From the NCBI GenBank assembly GCA_964471595.1, contig CAYYGN010000012.1:1-64000 (forward strand): a DNA stretch of 64,000 bases, written 5' to 3'. Both the position numbers and the translations under genes were made by a program. Numbering within the stretch: position 1 is the stretch's first letter; every line of letters starts with the position of its first letter. Positions 24,682 through 33,662 of this stretch are shown one piece after another. The notes under the pieces are model-generated. The model worked only from the letters and a program-made list of their open reading frames with translations, was not told the origin of the DNA and made no database searches. This DNA comes from JAGNXB01 sp964471595 (GTDB lineage: Bacteria > Bacteroidota > Bacteroidia > Chitinophagales > Saprospiraceae).

Positions 24682-25554
24682 TCAAGGTCGGGGATGATAG
24701 ACGGCGATCCTGCCCGGTTGGCCTTTCTTACCTTCCGAAGCGATGTACATGTTGCCTTGGGCGTCGAAGGCAATGCCTTCTGCCTGGGGTAGCCACCGGG
24801 CCGGCAAAGGATGAATGTGACGGAGAGTGGCGTCTCTTTCGAATTCTAGCAGCAATTTACCCCGGGCACTGAGCAGAAACAAACGTCCGGATTGCGGATG
24901 AACGGCGATCCCCGAGGGGCCCAGGGGGAAACTTCCGGGTTTTTTGTCCAGCCATTTGAGAAGCCGGCGTCGGGAGGCACGCGACATCTTGGTCCGGGAG
25001 ATCGCTTCCCGGAGGGTGGTTTTGTCGATGCCTGTCACCCGGGTATCCGGATTGCCGCTGGCGGGATGCCAGGAAACCCAACCCTTGGGATCATCCGGGT
25101 TTTGACCAGGCAGGTCCTTGCAGGCCAGCAGGAGTACCTGTCGGAAGGGGTCCCATCCCAGGCCTTCTATGTCGCTTTTGCCGGGGAAAGGTGAAGGGAG
25201 AATGATCTCCTCTCCCGAAGGCCCGTTTTGCCAGGGGATGCGGTGGATGCGGCCGCTGCTGTGGAGCAGATAAAGGGTATCGCGGACCCATTCGATCCCT
25301 TCATAATCGCCGGGAGGTGCCAGCGGCCAGGTCTGCAACAGCGCACCGGTACCTGGTTCCAGACCGTAGATGGCTCCGGACTCGTCCTGGATGGCCAACA
25401 GCCATTCATCCTGTCCGGAAAAAGTGAGTCCGCTTACTTCCACCAGGACAGGGGGGAGCGGCCAAAGGTTGTCGGGTTTGTTGAGGCGATAGTCTTGACC
25501 GGTCAGCGGAAGACCGCACGACAAAGCGATTCCTGCAACTATCCATTTTTCCAT
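24682..25554 (-). CDS. Exported SdiA-regulated-like beta-propeller
   Basis: A 290-residue protein with a signal peptide (MEKWIVAGIALSCGLPLTGQ). Blade-like repeats include VEVSGLTFSGQDEWLLAIQD, GDYEGIEWVRDTLYLLHSSG, SDIEGLGWDPFRQVLLLACKD, GPSGIAVHPQSGRLFLLSARG and PQAEGIAFDAQGNMYIASEG. The recurring E-G-I/L at the same blade position is the signature of the SdiA-regulated/esterase-like phytase propellers. The ligand is unknown. The start overlaps the end of the upstream cyclase-like gene by 16 bases, so the two are translationally linked. Confidence 0.8.
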   Translation of the reverse strand: MEKWIVAGIALSCGLPLTGQDYRLNKPDNLWPLPPVLVEVSGLTFSGQDEWLLAIQDESGAIYGLEPGTGALLQTWPLAPPGDYEGIEWVRDTLYLLHSSGRIHRIPWQNGPSGEEIILPSPFPGKSDIEGLGWDPFRQVLLLACKDLPGQNPDDPKGWVSWHPASGNPDTRVTGIDKTTLREAISRTKMSRASRRRLLKWLDKKPGSFPLGPSGIAVHPQSGRLFLLSARGKLLLEFERDATLRHIHPLPARWLPQAEGIAFDAQGNMYIASEGKKGQPGRIAVYHPRP

Positions 25555-28500
25555 TGTATTTCGAGCCATTCCCGGCGAAGTTTCAGGTTGAGGTAAGGGG
25601 TATGTTGGTACAGGAGGCGATAAGCATCGATGGCCGCCCGGCGAAATTTCCGGCCCTCCGGTTGGAAGGCCGATTGGGCCAAAGCTTCGGCGCGGACCAG
25701 GGCCGGAACGGGATGATCCAAGGCCCAACGGATGAGGGCGTCTTTATCTTCTCCTTCAATCGTTTGTAGCCGCAGGACCATCCAATCCTGAAGCAGGGAG
25801 GGTATTTCCCCTTCGACAACGGCCGATTCGACTTCTTCGAGCAAGGGCCTGGCCGCCTGGGGCTGTTGCAGGAGCACAAACCGTTCGGCGAGGGCCAGAC
25901 GGGCGTTGATCAAGAGGCGCTGGTTGCCGATGGACAAGGCGGTTTGGCGGGCATGTTCCAGCCATTCTCCGGCTTGTTCCTGCCGGCCTGTCCATGCGGC
26001 ATGGCGTCCCAGGGATATCAGGCATTTGACCTCCCCTTTGAGGTATCCGAGGTCACGGCTGCCTTTCAGGGCTTCCAGGAGCAGGGGTTCTCCCGACTCC
26101 TGGCGTCCCAGCCGGAGGTGTAGGCTTCCCAGCAATTCACCGGCGATGGCTGTTCCTTGTCGATCCCCCATTTCGAGGGCCAGTTTGAGGTCTGCCTGGT
26201 AGTCGTCCAGGGCTTTTTGCCAATCTCCGTTTTGTTCGTGGACCATTCCTCGAGTACCCAGCGCAATGCTCATCCAGAGCCGGCTGCCTGCTTCGCGGGC
26301 CAGGGTCAAGCCTTTATCGAGGTGCTCCAGAGCTTTGTCCAGGCGACCCATTTCGTTTTGCACGACACCGAGGTTGGTCAACAGGGCCGGAAGCGGTTCT
26401 TTCTCGCCGGTCTGGAAACGGAGCATGAGGTCATCGTACAGGATTTGTTCGGCCTCGACATAACGGCCCTGGTTCATCCGGATCAGGGCCAGGTTGATCA
26501 GGAGGGGGTTATCCTGGCCCTGACCGGGCAGGAGGAATGTCTGGCGGATATACGCCTCGGCTTTGGCATAGTCGCCTTTGCGGAAGAACAAGATGCTGAG
26601 TTCTCGCGCGCAAAAGGCCTGGCCGCCCTGGTCTCTGGCCGATTCAAACCCTTGCAGCGCTCCTTTCAGGTCGCGCTCTGCGCCCGGGTAATCACCTCTC
26701 AGCATGTTTACCTGGCCCTTGCGGGCGAGGCGCCAGGTCTTGAGGTTGTCGGGCGCTTCTTTCCAGACATTGTCCTCCAACAGGGATGCGGATTCCTGCC
26801 ATCGGTTGAGCGACAGAAAGGCAGGGAGCACATCAAGCCGGATGGCGGCTTCCGATTCCGGAGGTAATGCCTCTGCGACGGCTTCTTCGTACAGGGCGAT
26901 GGCTTCAATGTTTTGATAAGTGATGAGGGCATTGGCTATCGCTTGACGAAACCAGGTACCGGCTTTAGCCGATTGGCCCCCTTTGCGAAAATGACGGGCC
27001 AAAGCGGGAAGATCCACGGCGGAGTCTGAGGCGGCGCGGATTTCCAGACAGAGGCCGACGGCCTCATGGGCTTTTTGCAGCCAGGTATTCATAGGGAGGT
27101 CGTAGATGGCCTCTCGCATGAGGCTGTGGCGAAAGACAAAGGTGCCGTTGCCTTCGGGATCCAGGATTCCGGCTTCGGCGGCTTCAAGTAGGTATTCCTC
27201 GAGATGGCGGACAGGTTCTTCCAGCCGGCCCATGGCATCTCTGAGCTCTTCCACCGTAAATTTTTTGCCGATCACGGAGGCCCATTGCAGCGCTCGTCCT
27301 ATCTCGGGTCCCAACTGATCAAAACGCGCCAAAAGAATATCGCGCAGCGACCCGCCCAGCCTGATTTTGGATTCCGATACCTGCATTTGCCCATCGGTAT
27401 CCGTCCATACCAGGGCATGTTCCTGGAGGTATCGCAGGAACTGCTCGGCAAAGAAGGGGTTTCCCCGGGTGGTTTTGAGGAGCAGATTGAGCAGGGAAAC
27501 GGAAGGGGCCGCCCCTGTCCGTTGAAGGACCAGCCGGGCGAGCCCTCGTTCATCCAGGCCGTCGATTTCCTGATGGACATATCCGGAAATGTGGGCCCGG
27601 GACAGGAGGGGTGTCCGCGAGGTCAGGAGGAGGCGAATAGTGTGATGGTGTGCGGCTTCCAGCAGAAGGTCACGGGAGGGAGGATCCAGATCGGCCCAAT
27701 GTTCGACCCAAACGGCCAGTGGCCGGTCGGAAGCGGGGCTGGTCAGGGATTGCCGGAGTATTTCCTCCCTTTGCAGATAGCGTTCCTTGGCCGGCAGGTC
27801 GTCGGGCAAGGCATTCATGCGGTTTTGGAGGTGAATGGCGCCGGACCCGCCCAGTTGTAGCCATGCCTGGGTGAGAGCGGCGAGGGCGTCGGTAGGAGTG
27901 ACCCTTCCTTCGACAGACAGCCAGGTAAAATCCGTTTCCAGGGACCGTACCACAGCCCGGGCCACAAAGGATTTGCCGGAACCCGGGTCTCCGGTAAGTT
28001 CGACGACCGGTGTTTCATGGTGCCGCAACCTGTCGCTCAGCCTTTGAATCAGTTCCGGGTCATGGAAATTGGTTTTGTCACGTGCGGAGGTGATGGGTCC
28101 CTGGCAAAAGGACCATACATCAACGGGGGCGGAAAATCCTTTGGCGACGACCGGACCCAGGGATTGGGCGGTCAGGGACAGGCCCTTCAGGGTGTCCGTG
28201 TCCGACCTCGCCTCTCCTTCACGGGCCTGTAAAGCGAGTCTGGCGGCAAGATTGACCGAACGCCCGGCCACGATGTACTGTCTGCGGTGTGCATTGCCGG
28301 CCAATCCGCAGAACGCCGGACCGGTAGCCAACCCCACCCGGATGGGCGGGCCTGTTTGCCGGCAGAGTTGGAGGAGATCGGCGGCGGCCTGTACGGCCCG
28401 TTCGCGGGAATGGCCTTCCGTCACCGGCGCTCCGAAGAACGCGACCATCAACCCTCCTTTGTCGGTAAAATCGATTTCCTTGACATAGCCTCCCTTCCGT

Positions 28501-29246
28501 TCAATGAGGCGGCAGGAAGCGGATAGCCAGTCTCCGGCTGTGAGGTCCCTGGAGGAATCGGTCACCGAAACAAACATGCCGGTCACCATGCGGAATGCGG
28601 CCCCCTGGAGCCGTGCCAACAACCCTGATGGAAAAAAAGCCGAAGGGTCGAATCCGGAGATGGGCCAATGCGGTGTGGAAGATGATGGTGGCGATCCGGA
28701 CAGCAGGAAAGAGTGATCTCCGGAAGTGAAGGTGTAACCGGCCCATTCGTCCGGACGGAAGGTGGTTGCCAGGCGGATTTCACCGGGTCCTGCATCCTGT
28801 TGGGCCTGAACGGCACTGTCCATCCCATCACCCCGGATATACCAACGGTGGGGAATCTCGCGGGTAATCTGCCAATGCACGGATCCGTTTCCTATCCCGA
28901 TGCGGAGCGGAATGGGCAGACCCGATCCTTCCATGAAGGATTGAATGGCCACGGCGGCTTCCAGCGCAGGCAGGGCGTGACGACCCGGAAATATGCCGGA
29001 AAAGGCATCCCCGGCAAAATGCGGGATAAATCCCCCTCTGCTGTGAATTTCGGTAGCGGCGGTTCCGAATACGCGATCCAGCAGACGGGAAAGTTTTTCC
29101 GCCCCGGTTTTTCCCTGGGCAAGCCAGCTCTCGGTCAGGCCGGTAAAACCCTGCAGGTCTGCAAACAGGACAACGGCATCCGTTCCTCCCTGATAATCCG
29201 AGGAATGGACCTTCCGGATAACGAAGTCAGGGATCAGTCCTTGCAC
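25539..29246 (-). CDS. Soluble-adenylyl-cyclase-like protein: two cyclase domains, ATPase, TPR
   Basis: A 1235-residue cytoplasmic protein. Residues about 20-185 form a first class III cyclase domain, with metal Asp30 (LFADLQGF) and Asp80 (HFAGDAFSGIF). Residues about 222-385 form a second, with DKGGLMVAFFGAP and the transition-state Asn333 and Arg337 (VNLAARL). An ATPase follows, with a Walker A GDPGSGKS at 420-427, then about 500 residues of TPR-like helices. The order C1-C2-ATPase-TPR is that of mammalian ADCY10. The site equivalent to human Lys95, which I recall as bicarbonate-binding, is His76. It is predicted to make cAMP. The start is a GTG. Confidence 0.85.
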   Translation of the reverse strand: MQGLIPDFVIRKVHSSDYQGGTDAVVLFADLQGFTGLTESWLAQGKTGAEKLSRLLDRVFGTAATEIHSRGGFIPHFAGDAFSGIFPGRHALPALEAAVAIQSFMEGSGLPIPLRIGIGNGSVHWQITREIPHRWYIRGDGMDSAVQAQQDAGPGEIRLATTFRPDEWAGYTFTSGDHSFLLSGSPPSSSTPHWPISGFDPSAFFPSGLLARLQGAAFRMVTGMFVSVTDSSRDLTAGDWLSASCRLIERKGGYVKEIDFTDKGGLMVAFFGAPVTEGHSRERAVQAAADLLQLCRQTGPPIRVGLATGPAFCGLAGNAHRRQYIVAGRSVNLAARLALQAREGEARSDTDTLKGLSLTAQSLGPVVAKGFSAPVDVWSFCQGPITSARDKTNFHDPELIQRLSDRLRHHETPVVELTGDPGSGKSFVARAVVRSLETDFTWLSVEGRVTPTDALAALTQAWLQLGGSGAIHLQNRMNALPDDLPAKERYLQREEILRQSLTSPASDRPLAVWVEHWADLDPPSRDLLLEAAHHHTIRLLLTSRTPLLSRAHISGYVHQEIDGLDERGLARLVLQRTGAAPSVSLLNLLLKTTRGNPFFAEQFLRYLQEHALVWTDTDGQMQVSESKIRLGGSLRDILLARFDQLGPEIGRALQWASVIGKKFTVEELRDAMGRLEEPVRHLEEYLLEAAEAGILDPEGNGTFVFRHSLMREAIYDLPMNTWLQKAHEAVGLCLEIRAASDSAVDLPALARHFRKGGQSAKAGTWFRQAIANALITYQNIEAIALYEEAVAEALPPESEAAIRLDVLPAFLSLNRWQESASLLEDNVWKEAPDNLKTWRLARKGQVNMLRGDYPGAERDLKGALQGFESARDQGGQAFCARELSILFFRKGDYAKAEAYIRQTFLLPGQGQDNPLLINLALIRMNQGRYVEAEQILYDDLMLRFQTGEKEPLPALLTNLGVVQNEMGRLDKALEHLDKGLTLAREAGSRLWMSIALGTRGMVHEQNGDWQKALDDYQADLKLALEMGDRQGTAIAGELLGSLHLRLGRQESGEPLLLEALKGSRDLGYLKGEVKCLISLGRHAAWTGRQEQAGEWLEHARQTALSIGNQRLLINARLALAERFVLLQQPQAARPLLEEVESAVVEGEIPSLLQDWMVLRLQTIEGEDKDALIRWALDHPVPALVRAEALAQSAFQPEGRKFRRAAIDAYRLLYQHTPYLNLKLRREWLEIQWKNG

Positions 29247-29305
29247 GGCGTGAAAATAGGGTTATCCGTCCACCCGGCCTTCGGAGGCAGTTGGGCGACA
29301 AAAAG

Positions 29306-29337
29306 AAAAGGACGGCAGGATGTCCTGCCGTCCTTTT
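29306..29337 (-). terminator. Terminator of the FN3/T9SS gene (perfect palindrome)
   Basis: A perfect inverted repeat with 15-base arms (29306-29320 and 29323-29337) and a 2-base centre, starting AAAAGGACGG. Read on the minus strand it ends TCCTTTTCTTTTTG, giving a T-rich tail. It lies between the T9SS gene stop and the cyclase gene start, which are in the same direction. Confidence 0.8.
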
Positions 29338-29359
29338 GAAGGATCCCTGATGACAGGGT

Positions 29360-30988
29360 TTATCCTTTGAAAGCCTTCCGGGCAGCCTGACGGCCATCCT
29401 CGAACTGAACGCGAATCAGATAGAGGCCGGGATAAAGTGACGAGGCATCCCAGTTGCGGGTCTCGCCGACGGGGAGGGCATTGAGGACGGCACGTCCCTG
29501 GAGATCCAGTACCTGGAGGGACCGGATGGCACCTGTTGCATCCAGATAAAGTTGTCCGGAGCCGTCAAACCAGGCATTCAGATAATTCAAGTCAGCCGGA
29601 TCCTCTACAAAGGTGGTCCAGGTTTCGGCGGAGGCAATATTGGAGTAGGCCGAAGGACCCGTGGTATTGACCGCCCTCACGCGATAGTAGTATTCGGTAT
29701 CGGCATTCAAGCCATTGTCGATCCAGGAGGTGACATTGGCACCCACTTCATGAGCCAGGGTAAAGTCAATGCCATTCAGTGAGCGATCGATTTCGAAACC
29801 GCTCTCATTGGAGCTGTTGTCATTCCAGTTGAGCTGGATGGAGGTGGCACCGGCAGGAACGGCGGCCAGACCTGTGGGTGCATCGGGTGCGGCACCGGCA
29901 TTGTCACAATCCTCGATGATGATGCGGGTGGAGTTTTCCCACGTCGCATTGATGTAAATCTGATCGATGATCTCGACATGCCAGTTTTCGGGCGTATCGT
30001 AGGAATAAGTGGTCCGGTTGAGGGGGGTTATGATGCCACCCCCATCCACGCTGGATTCCAGGCGTTGGGTCAGGCGATCCGATCCGTCATAGGTATACGC
30101 CACCTGACCAACGGTCATCCAGGAGCCGGGAGCGCCGATCTGGATTTCGTCCATGCTCACCTGGCCCGGTTTGTTGTAGGTGTAATTGGTCCGGCTTACG
30201 AAACTCCACATGGTGCCGTCCCATTCCTCGATGACCCACGAGGCAACGTCGCCTTCAGTCGGCGAGACATAAGTGTAGGAATAGCGGGAAAGGGGAACGT
30301 ATGCGCTGCTGTCCGGATTCCATTCCCAGGAGGTTTCCTGTTCCAGTTGGCTGTTCATGTTGTAGCTGAAGGCCGTAGTATCACCGTTCTCCAGTTCAGC
30401 CGTGAAGATGTTGACCTGCTTGGTGGCGGTGGCGATGAGCAGGTCGTTGGCATCGTAGTAGAAAAGATTGGTACCGAAGAAGATGATGCCGAGCGGAAAA
30501 CCGAAGATCCCGGTATTGAGGTAGATGTCAATGTGGGAGAATTGACCGGAAGGGGTGTAGTAGGGATAAAGTTTGACGTACACGACCAGATCACCGGATA
30601 CCGGATCCGTGGTGTATTGGATGATGGAATCCATGCCTTCGGCGAAGGGATTGTCAGGATCAGGGGCACCGAATACCACGGTTTCCACAATCAGTTTGAA
30701 GCCTTCGGTTTCATCGTACTGGGCAATGCTTTCTGTGTGGATGAGGTTGCCGTCCTGATCATCCACGATCGTGATGATCTGGTTGGTGCTGTCCCATATC
30801 ATACCGTTGGCCGTGAATTCAGTCTGACGGGTGCAGCGAATGATTTCCCGGGCGGGCGCCGGAGTGAGGGTGCGACTTTCCTTTTGCAGGATGCCCAGCA
30901 AGTCGGTGATTGGCGGGAGCGGCTGATTTTGCGCCGGAAGAAGGGCAACGGAAAAGAGCAAAATCAGGAGGGGTAGGAATTTTTTCAT
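29360..30988 (-). CDS. T9SS type A protein with fibronectin III domain
   Basis: A 542-residue secreted protein with a clear signal peptide (MKKFLPLLILLFSVALLPAQ). Residues about 60-360 contain YD/RHS-like repeats, such as YDETEGFKLIVETVVFG, YSYTYVSPTEGDVASWVIEEWDGT and NYTYNKPGQVSMDEIQ. A fibronectin type III domain follows (APDAPTGLAAVPAGATSIQLNW to AYSNIASAETW, about 370-460). The last about 75 residues form a type A sorting domain ending QAARKAFKG. It is inferred to be a surface protein for adhesion or carbohydrate contact. It has its own promoter and terminator. Confidence 0.85.
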   Translation of the reverse strand: MKKFLPLLILLFSVALLPAQNQPLPPITDLLGILQKESRTLTPAPAREIIRCTRQTEFTANGMIWDSTNQIITIVDDQDGNLIHTESIAQYDETEGFKLIVETVVFGAPDPDNPFAEGMDSIIQYTTDPVSGDLVVYVKLYPYYTPSGQFSHIDIYLNTGIFGFPLGIIFFGTNLFYYDANDLLIATATKQVNIFTAELENGDTTAFSYNMNSQLEQETSWEWNPDSSAYVPLSRYSYTYVSPTEGDVASWVIEEWDGTMWSFVSRTNYTYNKPGQVSMDEIQIGAPGSWMTVGQVAYTYDGSDRLTQRLESSVDGGGIITPLNRTTYSYDTPENWHVEIIDQIYINATWENSTRIIIEDCDNAGAAPDAPTGLAAVPAGATSIQLNWNDNSSNESGFEIDRSLNGIDFTLAHEVGANVTSWIDNGLNADTEYYYRVRAVNTTGPSAYSNIASAETWTTFVEDPADLNYLNAWFDGSGQLYLDATGAIRSLQVLDLQGRAVLNALPVGETRNWDASSLYPGLYLIRVQFEDGRQAARKAFKG

Positions 30989-31015
30989 TGCTTAATTTTT
31001 AGGGGGATTAGGAGA

Positions 31016-31023
31016 CAAATTTA
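31016..31023 (-). promoter_or_regulatory. -7 promoter element of FN3/T9SS gene
   Basis: TAAATTTG on the minus strand, an exact TAnnTTTG match, 27 bases before the ATG at 30988. Confidence 0.5.
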
Positions 31024-31059
31024 AGGGGTTTGCCGTCGTCAGGCCAGAATCCGGGCATT

Positions 31060-32076
31060 TTATCCGGATTTTGTGTTCCTCTTAACATTTACGGATTGGC
31101 ACAGACTGGCAAAATGCCTGTACCATTTCCAATAGGGTTGGAGAGTGGAACAGGTGTCGGTATTACGGTCTTTCCGGGTCATGGCCATGATCTTGAGCCT
31201 GATGTTGGTTCTGTACCAAAGAAACCAATCCAGGATCAACTGGTCTTCACGGGTCATCAGGACAGGAAGGATTTCCTGATAGGTTTCCAGGAAGGCGGGC
31301 CACAAATGCCCTTGATCGAGGACATGGAGGTCCATGCCGAGGAAGGCCAGTTCGCTGAGCAGGTCAGCATGTTGCAGCCGGGCGTCGAATTCCAGGCCAT
31401 CAAACAAAACCGGATGGTCACTGAAAAAGATATTGCGCGTATGGAGGTCGCCGTGGCCGTCGCGGAAGTATCCCAGCTTTGCCCTTTCCATCAGGCGGGG
31501 TTCCAGTGATTGGATCATGCGGAGGGCTTCAGGGACGGAAGTTTCCAATTGCCGGGCAGCGTCGGGTCCGAAGCAGGCTTCCAGGGCGGGCAGGCTCTGC
31601 CGGATATCGGCAAAGTCCTGTCCCAGTTGCCGGGCATCCGGAGGCGACGGGAGGATGGCGGCGTCCCGGTGAAAACGGGCGAGAACCCGGGCCAGGGTTC
31701 GGATCTCGTCCGGGCCGATTTCCCCACGACGCAGGCGCAAATCCAACTGGTCTTCGGGATTCATGCGCACCATCAGGACCCCGTGGTCAAGGATCCTTCC
31801 CTGGTGACCATTCAGGACAGGACCGGTAGGCGCCATTCGGATCGGCATGACGTCGAGATACATGTCCGGGCTGAACCGGCGGTTCAGTTCGAGTTCCTGC
31901 CAGCAAGCCAAACGGCGTTTTTCACGGGTGGAGAAATCAACAAAGGAAAACCGGACCGGCTTCTTGACTTTGAGGGCGCGATCACCAAACAGAATGACCC
32001 AACTGATATGGGTTTCCAGCAACCGGGCATCGGGATCCAGTTGTTGCATCAGTTGGATGACTTGCCCGTTATCCAT
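31060..32076 (-). CDS. APH-like kinase (COG2187)
   Basis: A 338-residue protein with a phosphotransferase fold. It has an N-lobe Lys region (GDRALKVKKPVRFSFVDFST), the catalytic loop HGDLHTRNIFF (His208, Asp210, Asn215) and a metal-binding Asp in FDGLEFDARLQH. It belongs to the COG2187 type of aminoglycoside-phosphotransferase-like kinases, whose natural substrate is unknown and which are often fused to a P-loop kinase. Here the partner is a separate gene just upstream, with 5 bases between its stop and the chosen start MDNGQVIQL. A longer frame would run inside that partner. Confidence 0.82.
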   Translation of the reverse strand: MDNGQVIQLMQQLDPDARLLETHISWVILFGDRALKVKKPVRFSFVDFSTREKRRLACWQELELNRRFSPDMYLDVMPIRMAPTGPVLNGHQGRILDHGVLMVRMNPEDQLDLRLRRGEIGPDEIRTLARVLARFHRDAAILPSPPDARQLGQDFADIRQSLPALEACFGPDAARQLETSVPEALRMIQSLEPRLMERAKLGYFRDGHGDLHTRNIFFSDHPVLFDGLEFDARLQHADLLSELAFLGMDLHVLDQGHLWPAFLETYQEILPVLMTREDQLILDWFLWYRTNIRLKIMAMTRKDRNTDTCSTLQPYWKWYRHFASLCQSVNVKRNTKSG

Positions 32077-32081
32077 GTCAT

Positions 32082-32615
32082 TCAGGGTGCGTAGGTACGG
32101 GAATGGAGCCAGGTCACGATGGCTGTCAGGGTTTCTGCGGGATCTTGTCTGTCGGTCGATATGACCAGATGGGGGTCTTCCAGAGGTTCCCATTCTTTTT
32201 TGACGGAGAGGTAAACCCGGTAATCCGCTTCGGACCAAAGTCTGGGAGATTGAACCCTTTGGCGGATGATGGGTGCCTTGGCGGTCAAAACGATCCATCG
32301 GATCGGATAGCCTCCTTCTGCCGCCAATTGCCGGATGCGGGCGCGATAAGACTCCAGGGCAAAGGTACCATCCAGGATGACCGTCAGGTCTTGCCGGATG
32401 GCCTGTGCGGCTTTTTCCCACAGGGTGGCATAGACGAAGGATTTGTCCTCCGGGGTGTAATGGCCACTGAGTCCCAGGTCTATCCGGACCTTATCCGTAT
32501 TGAGGTGGAGGGCATTCAGCCGCTCGGCGAGTTGCATGGCCAGCGTTGTTTTGCCGGTTCCCGGAAGTCCGCAGATCACGATAAGATGTCGATGGAGGGG
32601 GGAGGGGCCGGTCAT
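32082..32615 (-). CDS. P-loop kinase/ATPase (COG0645)
   Basis: A 177-residue protein with Walker A GLPGTGKT (16-23) and the zeta-toxin/T4-kinase-like sequence HLNTDKVRIDL. ILDGTFALESYRARIRQLA and PIIRQRVQSPRLWSEADYRVYL supply the lid. In many bacteria this domain is the C-terminal half of a single bifunctional protein with the APH-like kinase encoded next; here the order is reversed and the genes are split. Its ATG overlaps the end of rsmI by 4 bases, so all three genes are coupled. A small-molecule or nucleotide phosphorylation role is inferred. Confidence 0.82.
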   Translation of the reverse strand: MTGPSPLHRHLIVICGLPGTGKTTLAMQLAERLNALHLNTDKVRIDLGLSGHYTPEDKSFVYATLWEKAAQAIRQDLTVILDGTFALESYRARIRQLAAEGGYPIRWIVLTAKAPIIRQRVQSPRLWSEADYRVYLSVKKEWEPLEDPHLVISTDRQDPAETLTAIVTWLHSRTYAP

Positions 32616-33292
32616 GGGTTGCCGGGTTTGGCGCCTTCCACCACGATGACCAGTTCGCCGCGTATTTTGTCCCGGGTACCAAATTCATTTCGCAAATCGG
32701 CGAGACTGGCGGTCAGGGTCTCTTCGTGCCATTTGGTCAATTCTCTGGAAACCGATGCCTGGCGATCCGGTCCACAGTGAACCGTCAGTTCATCCAGCAA
32801 CCGGAGCAGGCGGGTGGGGCCTTCAAAGAGAACAAAGGTGAACGGGTATGCGGCCAACCATTGCAGTCGGGTTTGCCGGCCTTTTTTGTGAGGCAGAAAG
32901 CCTTCAAAATGAAAGCGGTCGCAGGGAATTCCGGACTGAATCAGGGCCGGGATGAAGGAAGTGGCCCCCGGGAGGCAGTATACAGGGATGCCGGCTTGCC
33001 GGCAAGCTCTGACAAGGAGGAATCCGGCATCGGCGATGCCGGGAGTCCCCGCATCCGAAATCAGGGCAAAGGAGGCTCCGGCCTGCATTTCACGGACCAG
33101 GGAATCCGTCATCCGGTGTTCGTTGTGAGCGTGGTAGGCCCGTACGGGGGTGTCGATACCGTAGTGGCGCAACATGGGCAGACTGACCCGGGTATCTTCA
33201 GCCAGAATGGCTTGCACTTCCTTCAGAATGCGCAAAGTGCGCAGGGTAATATCTTCGAGGTTTCCGACCGGAGTAGGCGCCACGTAAAGCAT
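32612..33292 (-). CDS. rsmI: 16S rRNA 2'-O-methyltransferase RsmI
   Basis: A 226-residue tetrapyrrole-methylase-fold enzyme that methylates C1402 of 16S rRNA in the decoding centre. Motifs are YVAPTPVGNLEDITLRTL, LAEDTRVSLPMLRHY, ALISDAGTPGIADAG and CLPGATSFIPALIQSG. It is shorter than E. coli RsmI (about 286 residues) because the C-terminal extension is missing, as in many short homologues. It lies 4 bases after purS and overlaps the P-loop kinase gene. Confidence 0.92.
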   Translation of the reverse strand: MLYVAPTPVGNLEDITLRTLRILKEVQAILAEDTRVSLPMLRHYGIDTPVRAYHAHNEHRMTDSLVREMQAGASFALISDAGTPGIADAGFLLVRACRQAGIPVYCLPGATSFIPALIQSGIPCDRFHFEGFLPHKKGRQTRLQWLAAYPFTFVLFEGPTRLLRLLDELTVHCGPDRQASVSRELTKWHEETLTASLADLRNEFGTRDKIRGELVIVVEGAKPGNP

Positions 33293-33296
33293 GGCC

Positions 33297-33551
33297 TTAC
33301 ACGGCTGGAGCCAGCGTAAATTCGTAATGCTCCATGATCATGTTGGCCAGCAGTTTTCGGCATACCGTATCCACTTTGGCGTTGGCATCGCTTTCGGTTT
33401 CGGCCTCCACCACCATGCGGATATGTTTGCCGATGCGCACGTCATCCACGCCGTCGATATGGAGGTATTTGATGTTGTTGGCGACCGTCTTGCCCTGTGG
33501 GTCCAGCAATTCCTTGTGAGGCATGACGTTGATGAGGGCAACATATTTCAT
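33297..33551 (-). CDS. purS: Phosphoribosylformylglycinamidine synthase subunit PurS
   Basis: An 84-residue protein starting MKYVALINVMPHKELLDPQGKT, followed by NIKYLHIDGVDDVRIGKHI and KVDTVCRKLLANMIMEHYEF. This is the small dimeric subunit that bridges PurL and PurQ in purine synthesis. The start gives the standard length; a 10-residue longer version would overlap the promoter. It is an orphan: purL and purQ are not in the window, and the gene heads a unit with rsmI and two kinases. Confidence 0.9.
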   Translation of the reverse strand: MKYVALINVMPHKELLDPQGKTVANNIKYLHIDGVDDVRIGKHIRMVVEAETESDANAKVDTVCRKLLANMIMEHYEFTLAPAV

Positions 33552-33578
33552 GAGAGGGGGATCTTTGAATACCGGACC

Positions 33579-33586
33579 CAAAGATA
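33579..33586 (-). promoter_or_regulatory. -7 promoter element of purS-rsmI-kinase unit
   Basis: TATCTTTG on the minus strand, an exact TAnnTTTG match, 27 bases before the purS ATG. Confidence 0.5.
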
Positions 33587-33662
33587 GTGCGGATGGGTCT
33601 CACTGTCGGAAAAGCACAACTTTCTTTTGGAAGGGTATAACCCCAAAGGCAGGCATGGCGTT

